DNA of 64,000 nucleotides, from the NCBI GenBank assembly GCA_964059195.1, contig CAXKWD010000008.1:45995502-46059501 (forward strand), written 5' to 3'. Position numbers and translations under genes: made by a program. The stretch is from Ectobius pallidus (taxonomy: Eukaryota > Arthropoda > Insecta > Blattodea > Ectobiidae). The notes under the pieces are model-generated. The model saw only the letters and a program-made list of their open reading frames with translations. It did not search any database and was not told the origin of the DNA. Positions 55,925-64,000 of this stretch are shown here, piece by piece; within the stretch, counting starts at the first letter, position 1, and every line of letters starts with the position of its first letter.

Positions 55925-56551
55925 TCAGTCGTGTAAAGATGTTTGCCATGACAAAGTCAGAGTTTGACGTTTTCGAAAAAAGCCCTATTCAGCCATCTGT
56001 GGTAGGAAATGTTACAACATTATGTAAAGCTATTACTCCTATGGAACAAAGCGTTCTCGAACTCTTAGTTGCTGCGGACAGCGAACACTATACAGATTTA
56101 AATGTACAAGTCATGGTGCAAGGAAAATTCGTCAAAGGCGACGGGACAGATCTAGCTGAAGGCGATAAGGTTACAGGAGTAAACAACTTGCTTCATTCAC
56201 TTTTCAGTCATCTCAGCGTTTCCTTGAACGGGACATCAATCACCCCTTCGGAGGACTTGTACAATTACAGGTCTTAATTTGAAACATTGTTTGCGTACGG
56301 ACAGGATGCATCTAAAACTCATCTGACAAACGTATTTTGGTATACCGATAAAGCTATCGAAGGTTTGACAGAACCTAAAGAATTGGCGGAATTAAACGGA
56401 GCGTTAGGACCTAACGTTAAGAATGACGGTTGGCTCGAAAGATACAACAAGTCAAAGAATTCTAAAGTATTAGTTATGATAGGTATAGGCCAGTCAGTAG
56501 AGGTATTGTACGATGCAAAAGGTGGGGTAGAAGATTTTAACTTTTACATAT

Positions 56552-57040
56552 GGATACAAACATGTAAAAAAACAAAAATGCTAACACGGGCGACCTCGGG
56601 AAAACTTTTGGCAGCAAAAAAACCTCGAAATTTTAGGACATTTTTGGGGTTTTCGCCTATAACTCCTAAACGGTGCATGCTATGGAAACTATTACTGTAT
56701 AATTAATTAAAGATAATTAAATTCTGCGTCACATGAGTACCATTCGGTAATAATTCGGTCAGGTGGTATGGTCGTAAACCACGGTCAAAGAACGACGATT
56801 TTTTACAACTTTGTAAAAAACTGAGATGTAGTACTATATATCACTCTGCAGTTTGGAAATGAGTACTCTAAGAGAAAAACTCATAGAATAAAAGTTGTAG
56901 AGCATCAAATTCTGCGTTCACTGAGTACAAAATTTTTTAAATCGGTCAAGTACACCTTTCGAAATTGACAATCTCCCGATGTCCGGCAATTGGCATAAGG
57001 AACCCATGAAGGAACCTATAAGTTGCAGCTCTATCCAGCC
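56552..57040 (+). repeat. Left terminal inverted repeat of the nested transposon
   Basis: Pairs with 62085-62562. Shared blocks include AACACGGGCGACCTCGG, TTTTCGCCTATAACTCCTAAACGG, TTAATTAATTAAAGAT and GAGCATCAAATTCTGCG. Confidence 0.88.
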
Positions 57041-57069
57041 AAACCAAAAGTATCTTCCTATCGCATTAT

Positions 57070-57130
57070 TTAATATAATAATAATAGTAATAACAATAAT
57101 AACAACAATAATAACAATAATAATAAATAA
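57070..57130 (+). repeat. Imperfect (AAT)n/(AAC)n microsatellite
   Basis: A run of AATAATAAC-type triplets lies just inside the left terminal repeat of the nested transposon. Confidence 0.85.
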
Positions 57131-57247
57131 AAGAATTGAATTTCATTGTTGCCGTCTCCCACCTTTCCTTCCAATCACCGTTACAACCGTCACGTTCTAA
57201 ACTGAAAATAAATGTGATTTTCATTCCGAGGTACTTAGCTCGTAAAA

Positions 57248-60200
57248 ATGAGTGCCTCCGACCCAGGAGTATGTTTCATTTGTAACAACAGTTTTAGTGA
57301 GGCTGAAACCACGGTTGTGAGAGAGAAAGATTTGAAAAAAATTCAAGATGCGAGTGTAAGACGCATGAATGAAGATCATCAGCAGTTTTTGAAGGGCCGG
57401 AAGCAAGTGAGAATACATTATACCTGCCGCAAAAGATACACCAATGAGCAAATGATTGCAGCTTCGCTACGCCGTCGTACAAGTGGTGGAGATGGAGCTA
57501 GTGGCAGTCAAAGGAGTCAACTTCTTCGATCTATAGCTGAAGATTTGAACTTCAGAGACAAGTGTCTTTTCTGTGGAGAAGGGCGAAGTGAAGGTTTAAA
57601 AAAAACAGGAACGACTTCCTAAGCATGAAAGGAATTCAACCCATCAAGTCACGACACTAGAGTTTAAACAAACTATCTTGACTGCAGCCCAAAAACGCAA
57701 TGATGAGTGGGGACAAAAGGTTCTACATCGGATCAGAGAAGTTGAAGACTTAGTAGCAATAGATGCGTGGTATCACAGGTTTTGCTAAAGAAAACTGTAT
57801 AATCGCGTGAAAGGGGACCATACACGAGGGTACCATCCTTGCAGAAATGTTGATGAGGCAATGGAATCAATTTACTCCTACCTCGAAAACAACTCGGACG
57901 AATGCCAGTTTTCCATGGACGAGTTGATTGAAAAAGTAGATGGCGACTTTCGACTTGATGTCAGAACAGTTAAATCACGCCTCTACCAGAAATATGGCCA
58001 GGATGTCTTCATAGTCGACGTATCCACGAAGAAAACTGTTGTTTCCTTCCGAAATATCGGCCACAAAATTCTCAGTGGTACAGCGAGCAGGAAAGTGATC
58101 CTCAAAAGGAAAGGCTACGTGTGGTCAAAGCTGCGGCTGAAATAATTTTGTCAGACATAAGGTCGCAAGTGTGTGATGTTGGAAGGTATCCGCCATCAGA
58201 TAACTTTTTGGGTGAAGCTGAATCGGCTATTCCGGAATCTCTGAAACTACTGATGGAAACCATTATACTCAAAGACAAAAAAGGTTCGTTTGAAAAGTGG
58301 AAAAAAAAACGTGTGCAGCTTTATCACACGCTGTAATCAAGGCAGCCAGACCACGATCTTTTATGTCGTCAATTCTCACAGGGATCGGCGGGTATCTCTA
58401 CAGAAAGTTTGGTTCCAAACATCTCATCAAAATCCTATCCTACCTTGGCTTTTCAATTTCCTGCGGTGAAGCTTCCCTCTTGGAAACCTCTGCTGTCCTT
58501 CAGCCTCAAATAACGCAAATAAAAGATGAAGCATTTTGCCAATTTCTTTTTGATAATGCGGATTTTAATATCAAGACACTTGACGGCAATGGAACCATCC
58601 ATACCATGGGAGGTATGATGGCTGTTACTCTTCACGATGCAATCATGCCTGACGAAGGCATGATACATCTCACAGAACAATCCTCAGCTGAAACAGTAAG
58701 AAAGGCGGGCCTTGTTCCACTGGACACGTTTGAAAAAATCGGTAGTTTAGGGGATGTGATGGTAGAGGATTTGCAAAACCTAAATCCCATTTCAAATGAC
58801 ATTTCTCCGCTAAATACTGACGTAGTTTGGCTTTATAGTAAGTGGAAACAAGAGCCAAGTGTTCCCGGATGGAATGGTTTTATGGAACAACTGACAGCCA
58901 AAAAGAAATATGAGCGTTCACGGTTCTTCTGCCTTCCATTCATCAACAATCCTCCATCTCACCTTGACACAGTGTACACAACACTGTTGGTGGCATCAGA
59001 AAAATGCAAAGAACATGGTGGAAAGGCATGTTTTGTGACATTCGATCAGCCATTGTATTTCAAAGCCAGGGATATTATTGCAAATGGGCATCCAGAAATG
59101 GCTAATGTAATCGTGAGACTGGGAGGTCTCCACCTTGTAATGCCATACAAGGGGGCCATTGGAGCAATAATGGCTGGCAGAGGTCTACAGCAACTGTTAT
59201 CTACCATCTACGCTGAGAATAGCGTGGAGAAAATTATGACGGGGCACACATACTCTCGGGTGTGCGTGCACATTTGTTAATGCATTCTACTTTGGGCTCT
59301 CTAATGTGGGAAACGATTGAGCTTACTAATGATGAACTTAACACTTTCGCTAATGTTATTAACGATGAAGATCGACCTGCGATAATCACAGTCTGTGCCG
59401 ATAATGACTGTCTGAAAGGTATTGCTGAAAAATTCAGACAAGCCTTGTGCGCGCTCGAAACTAAGGGGCCCACTGCAAAGTTATGGGTGCAGTATTTTCG
59501 CATGATAACGCTTCTAAAACAGTTCATGGAAGCAGAGCGTTCTGGCAACTGGAAGCTCCATCTTGACTCCGTACAAAAGATACTACCGTTCTTCTACGCA
59601 TAGGGCCACTTCTTGTACCCTATGCCGAAAGCGCGCACCTTTAACTGCAAGACATGTTGAAACTGGAACAAGTGATGGATCCAATTGAATTTAACAGGTT
59701 TATTGTGGAAGGGAAATTCACCATAAGACACTCCATGAAGTTTTGGTCTGGAATCTGGACAGACCAATCCATAGAGCAAGTAGTAATGAAAGTCCAAGGA
59801 GGCCTCACACATGGGAGAGGGTTTTCAGAGACTGTTTTGGCGAAATGGCCATTGGCAATGGTATTCATGCAAAATGTTTGTGAAGCTGTTGAAGATTACT
59901 GCAACATCTCTTTCGAAACATCAGAGCAACATGTGGATGCTAGAAATTCTCGTGTGGACAGAGACGCAAGAGACTCAATCAAACTGAAGGAGTGGCTCAC
60001 ACAGCACCCCCATTTCCAGAGTCAGATGCCATACTTTTTTTAAGCAGTGGTGTCGTTGGAGGAGTCAATGTAAACTGCCACTTGGCTCAGGAAATCGGCC
60101 TCGAAGGAGTGGCCAAGATGATTGATCATGGCAACTTCAAGAATGTCACCCTCAAAAGGAGAGGCAAGGTTAGTACCTCAGCATCTGCTGTGAACTGTCT

Positions 60201-61678
60201 TAAGTCGGGAAACCTCGAAGTACCTACTATTGATCCTCTTACACTTTTCCAAAGACTGTGCCTTACAAAACAGTAAGAAGAAGACTTAAAAAACTTTTTT
60301 ACTTACGAACTCGCGCCCTACCCGATGTCGCTCTTTGCAGAAGGAGCCATGCGGAAAGGAAGAAAGTCGTCTATGTATGCAGCATTCACCCCACTTCCCT
60401 CCAATGCTACAGAAGTGCGACAGTATTTCGCTACCTGCTTCGCAATGCCTCCTTCTCAACCATCGCCAATAGTTACTCCTCCTATTTAAAAAGACACTAT
60501 GGGTCCACAAATGTTGCCGTTGTGTTCGACGGATACCCTGCTCAGAGTGGCACTAAAAGATCCGAGCGATTGCGGCGGATGAAGATTCATCATTCCCCCG
60601 AAGTGATCTTGCAGTAAATACAGTTAACCAAGTCGCTCAGGAAAAGTTTTTGGCTAATGAAAAAAATAAAAGTCGCCTCATTGAAGTCCTGAAAAGTCAC
60701 TTCGAGGATTGTGACATTGAAGTCTATCAGGCCCGAGAAGATGCTGATTTGCTAATTGTTAACACCGCCATTTCCAAGGTCAAGGAGCACGAATATGTCA
60801 CAATAATTGGAGAGGACATAGACCTCCTTGTGCTTATGATAGGGCTTGGACAGCCATGCACGAACTTGGTCTTTTTGAAACCTGGAAGAGGGGGTGTTGC
60901 TGACGTTCAATATTGGACAACATCTTTTAAATTCGACCAATCCATATCCAGCCAAATCCTTTTCTTCCACGCATTTAGTGGTTGTGATACGACATCTGCT
61001 ATTTTTGGCCAAGGAAAGATGAAAATGAGCAGCATGGTCGCCTGTTCGAAAGAACTTAAGGACATCTCTCGGCGCTATCTCAATCCACTCACCAGCCCTG
61101 ATGAGATTGCTGAGGCTGGTGCGCGTGTTTTAGCAGCCCTTTACACCGGCAACTCCACCAACGTAGCCCTGGACGAACTACGCCACTCCACGTTCACACG
61201 AGCAGTCACGAAGGGAAAAGTGGACCTTGCAAGACTGCCACCTACTTATGATGCTGCACGCCACCACTCATACCGGTGTTTCCATCAAATACAGACTTGT
61301 TTGAGAAACACAATGAACCCGGAAGAGTGGGGATGGGTGTGTAGTGATGCGGGTTTAGTGCCACTAAAAACCACCAGAGACGTGGCTCCATTGTCTCTAC
61401 TCAAGACAGTGTCATGCGCTTGCAAGATAGCGTGTAGTAGAACCAGCTCTTGCCGTAAGACTGGTCTGAAGTGTTCGTCCATATGCAAGTACTACTGTGG
61501 TCAACAATGTGACAATACTTTACCTCCGGTAGTTGACGATGATGATGACGACGAAGATTACTTCAACCAGCTATTGGAACCCGAGGAACAACAAGGGGAG
61601 GATGACGAGAGCATCCTACCACCTCTACAGCTGCCAGTAGAGGAGCCGGGGCCATCCAAACGGCTCAGGAAAAGATGA
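57248..61678 (+). pseudogene. Multidomain transposase-like protein: Cys-rich N-terminus, XPG/PIN-like nuclease, CXC-type tail
   Basis: The ATG at 57248 starts a zinc-binding region (CFICNN..., then CLFCGEGR near 57570). The reading frame breaks repeatedly, at the A runs near 57600 and 58302, near 58110, 59265 and 59590, at a C run near 60006, near 60255 and near 60440, and by stops near 57787 and 59642. Middle blocks are TMGGMMAVTLHDAIMPDEG (58600), FDQPLYFKARDII (59045) and LAPYPMSLF (60310). The last part has VVFDGYPAQSGTKRSERLRR (60517), REDADLLI, GEDIDLLVLMIG (60805) and HAFSGCDTTSAIFGQGK (60968), whose acidic residues look like an XPG/PIN nuclease. The tail has CACKIACSRTSSC..KCSSIC..C, a CXC-like Cys cluster, then an acidic end. 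Perhaps 1450 codons when whole. Confidence 0.75.
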
Positions 61679-62084
61679 AGAATACTTGCACCATATGATG
61701 AAGCAATAAGAAACAATGAAACAAAGCTATAAAAAAGTAATATCTTGGTTTATTTACTTTATATTGACAATGATTATTCAGGTACTTAGGATGGCTTTAT
61801 TTTGCCAACTGTTTCGGGCTTAGCAACGCTTACCCTTCATCAGGCCTATTAACACACCTTTATATTATTAATAGCTTTTATAGATTTATATTATGTATAT
61901 TAATACAATATGGTAAATAATTGCAATGTATTTTTAAATGAAACTCATGTGTTTTCTTATTTACTCATATGTTTTCGTATTAATTGTTTTCTTCTAACTG
62001 ATTCACATTTTAAAATGATTATAATCATATTTGAAATAATTATTTGATGATACTAAAGAATAACTCTGTAGGATATACACCCGT
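61679..62084. other. Transposon 3' untranslated region with a Penelope-like tail
   Basis: No coding region. Includes the hammerhead-like motif on the reverse strand at 61811-61843, preceded and followed by AT-rich sequence that may be a small Penelope-like insertion. Confidence 0.5.
61811..61843 (-). ncRNA. Hammerhead-ribozyme-like core (reverse strand)
   Basis: Reverse strand: CTGATGA, then a stem-loop (GGGTAAGC..GCTAAGCCC, imperfect) and GAAAC. This is the canonical box pair CUGAUGA / GAAA. Penelope-like elements carry such motifs in their terminal repeats. Stem III is short or absent in what I can see, so activity is uncertain. Confidence 0.5.
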
Positions 62085-62562
62085 ACAGTTGAAGCTTTGT
62101 AACTCATAGGTACCTTCATATCCCAATTGCTGGACATCGTGAGATTGCAAAATTCGAGAAATGTACTTGACCGAATTTCAGAATTTTGATACTCAGTGAA
62201 TGCAGAATTTGATGCTCTACAACTTTCATTCTGTCAGTTTTCCTCTTAGAGTGATCATTTCCAAGCTGCAGACTCATATATAGTACTATATGTCAATTTT
62301 TTACAAAGTTGTAGAAAATCGTAGTTCTTTGACCGTAATTTTCGACCATACCACCCGACCGAATTATTACAATATGATACTCATTCGACGCAGAATTCAA
62401 TGATCTTTAATTAATTAGACCGTAATTTTTTTCCTAGGATGCCCGTTTAGGAGTTATAGGCGAAAACCTCAAAAAAGTCCTAACATTTCGAGGTTTTTTG
62501 CTGCCAAAAGTTTTTCCGAGGTCGCCCGTGTTAGCATTTTTGTTTTTTACATGTTTGTATCC
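62085..62562 (-). repeat. Right terminal inverted repeat of the nested transposon
   Basis: Reverse-complement partner of 56552-57040; the outermost 130 bases are nearly identical, the inner parts more diverged. Confidence 0.88.
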
Positions 62563-63428
62563 ATATATACAAGATAAAAAAGAAAATTTTCTACCCCACC
62601 TTTTGCAACGTACACCCCTGTTTCGATTCTCTACTGACTGGCCTAGTAAGCTACACGGTGATATTGTTAACCTGTCTAAACTTTTACTGCCAGGAGTAAA
62701 CATGCATATAAGACTTACGAAAGCAAAGAGAGAGTTTTATCTCTTGGGTGTAAAGGACGATTCAAAAGTCTTCTTTAAATTTCTCGATGCAGGTCTGTAC
62801 GTAAGGAAAAATAAAGCTTCGCCTAGCATTCTGTTAGCACACATTAAAACTCTAGAGAAAGGTCATAATGCTCACTACCCTATCACAAGAGTGGATTTGA
62901 AAACATTTACGTTTAGTTCAGGAGCTAGTTCTATTTCTATAGATAACGCATACATTGGTACTCGACCTAAAAGACTTCTCTTCTCGATGGTAAAAAATTC
63001 ATCTTTCTCCGGTTCAGTGAAGTCCAATCCCCACGAGTTTCAACATTTTGCTTTGAATTCTTTTGCTTTATATGTCAATGGTCAACAGGTTCCGTCAGAG
63101 GAATTACAAATTTCCACAGATCACGAAAAGACTACTACACTATCTTACGATACACTTTTTAAAGGTTCGGGGATCCATCATAGCAATAGCGGGATGCTAA
63201 TCACTCACGATATGTACATAAATGGGTATTTTACACTGATGTATGATCTCACACCTGATGTTTCGGCTTCGCATGGTCATAGAACTTTGCCTTGTAACGG
63301 GAACATTAGAATAGAAGCAAAGTTCGATAAGGCTTTAGAACGAGCCATCACATGTATCCTCTACTCTGAATATGATAAATGTATTCAAATTACTAAAGCT
63401 AGAAGAGTGATTACATTTTTTTAGAATA

Positions 63429-63971
63429 TTGAATAGTAATCAAATAAATCATGCATTACGTCATGTAGAAGCATTCGAAGGGGTTTACCCTAGCGACATG
63501 TTACCTCATGTCGTAACGCATAAACCTATGATTTATATAATTAACTTTGATCCTCATTCTTCACATGGTTCTCATTGGGTTGCCGTGTTTTTTAAAAATC
63601 AAAATTTTGCCTACTACTTTGATTCTTTCGGCCTACCTCCCATCATTCCTGGGATAACAAAATTTATCAGTCAAAACTCTATACAATGGTTATACAACAC
63701 TCAAAGACACCAAGGACTGACAACGGCTGTATGCGGGAAATATGTCTGCTTATTCACTTACTTCATGAATAAAGGTTGGAACATGCAAGAGTTTGTAAAC
63801 CTGTTTAAGGCATCTCCAGATAGAGAGGTTGTACACATCTTCCACAAAGTCCTAGGATCGCTGTGTGGAACGAGGAAAGGAGGCCAGAGATGTTTTCCAG
63901 AACATGTGCATTGTAAGTATTTAGTGACAGGATTTATTTTTAGATTAGAAAGTAGGCTACACGAATGTTAA
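63429..63971 (+). pseudogene. Polinton adenain-like cysteine protease, start codon TTG
   Basis: The frame runs from a TTG at 63429-63431 to a stop at 63969-63971, 180 codons. The first in-frame ATG is deep inside, after SD, so TTG stands where the start should be. A stop at 63408-63410 lies upstream. Catalytic blocks are intact: SHWVAVFF (His), YYFDSFG (Asp) and TAVCGKYVCLF (Cys), the triad of the adenovirus/Ulp1 protease group. Apart from the start the gene is undamaged. It would mature the virion proteins. It lies four bases after the capsid stop. Confidence 0.88.
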
Positions 63972-64000
63972 AACCTTTACTTTATGTTTTGAGAACGAAA

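Larger units (their letters stand above)
56552..62562 (+). mobile_element. Large DNA transposon (Academ-like, tentative) inside the capsid gene
   Basis: About 6.0 kb. The ends GGATACAAACATG and CATGTTTGTATCC are followed inward by near-identical inverted repeats of about 480 bp (56552-57040 and 62085-62562). They are flanked by ATAT at 56548-56551 and 62563-62566, so the target duplication is probably 4 bp (3 bp is possible). One decayed protein gene lies inside. The long inverted repeats, 3-4 bp duplication and XPG/PIN-like nuclease fit the Academ superfamily as I remember it; the assignment needs confirmation. Confidence 0.85.
55939..63424 (+). pseudogene. Polinton major capsid protein, split by a 6-kb transposon
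   Basis: The 5' part (55939-56551) has MTKSEFDVFEKSPIQPSV and VNNLLHSLFSHLSVSLNG, the first jelly-roll region of the F54H12.2-type double jelly-roll capsid protein. A TAA at 56275-56277 interrupts it. The 3' part resumes at about 62567 and runs to 63424 with GVNMHIRLTKAKREFYLLG (near 62695), YPITRVDLKTF (near 62878), a HGHRTLPCNGNIRIEAKFDK block and the end. The coding halves match in order and total about 490 codons, the expected size. The frame relation across the insertion site could not be fixed. Confidence 0.92.
47880..64000 (+). mobile_element. Maverick/Polinton DNA element, left and central part, runs off the window
   Basis: The set PolB, packaging ATPase, integrase, penton-like, pVI-like, major capsid and adenain-like protease on one strand is diagnostic of Polintons. 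The genes decay by stops, frameshifts and start loss. A 6-kb DNA transposon interrupts the capsid gene. The left boundary is only estimated; the right end is missing. Confidence 0.93.

Overview
This window looks like heterochromatic or intergenic DNA of an insect, and I could recognise no intact host gene in it. Evidence for an insect, probably one with a large transposon-rich genome, is the AT-rich base composition, the mix of BEL/Pao, RTE, CR1/Jockey-like and I-group retroelements, hAT, mariner and Maverick/Polinton DNA elements, several tRNA-derived SINE families, and a short run of the insect-type telomere repeat (TTAGG/CCTAA). The species is not determined.

Layout. 1-7.1 kb: tandem repeats, a SINE, a minisatellite and a reverse-strand I-group LINE relic (RT plus RNase H). 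9.05-11.42 kb: a nearly complete hAT element with an 8-bp target duplication, broken by one nonsense codon and sitting in a mariner relic. 13.6-14.5 kb: a SINE and a 191-bp MITE. 14.9-29.3 kb: a non-coding element with arms of about 1.4 kb in inverted orientation. Its arms hold arrays of CRE-like and GCCAT-type sites. It has been split by a full BEL/Pao retrotransposon (17.1-25.5 kb, itself carrying a DNA transposon), a 1.2-kb solo LTR and a small hAT derivative. 30.35-33.53 kb: a full-length RTE LINE with an 11-bp target duplication. 35.9-44 kb: a CR1/Jockey-like LINE of about 2.8 kb that has taken six later insertions. For each one the target duplication can be read, and for five of the six the LINE reading frame resumes directly across the site. 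44-47.2 kb: an inverted duplication around a LINE 3' fragment, an AAT/ATT palindrome and a roughly 150-bp tandem repeat.

47.9-64 kb: the left and central part of a Maverick/Polinton, all on the + strand, in the order protein-primed PolB, small Cys-rich ORF, packaging ATPase, conserved small protein, integrase with chromodomain, penton-like protein, small pVI-like protein, major capsid protein, adenain-like protease. The right end lies beyond the window. Most of its genes carry stops, frameshifts or lost start codons, and PolB motif A lacks its catalytic Asp. Within the capsid gene sits a 6-kb DNA transposon (56.55-62.57 kb) with terminal inverted repeats of about 480 bp. It encodes a broken multidomain protein with an XPG/PIN-like nuclease region and a Cys-rich tail, tentatively Academ-like.

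The genes do not form a host pathway; the window is a layered insertion record. The most interesting items are the regulatory-site-rich giant inverted-repeat element, the Academ-like element inside the Polinton capsid gene, the six-fold nest in one LINE, a chimeric retro-insert with Penelope-like ends around a zinc-knuckle ORF, and two hammerhead-ribozyme-like motifs.
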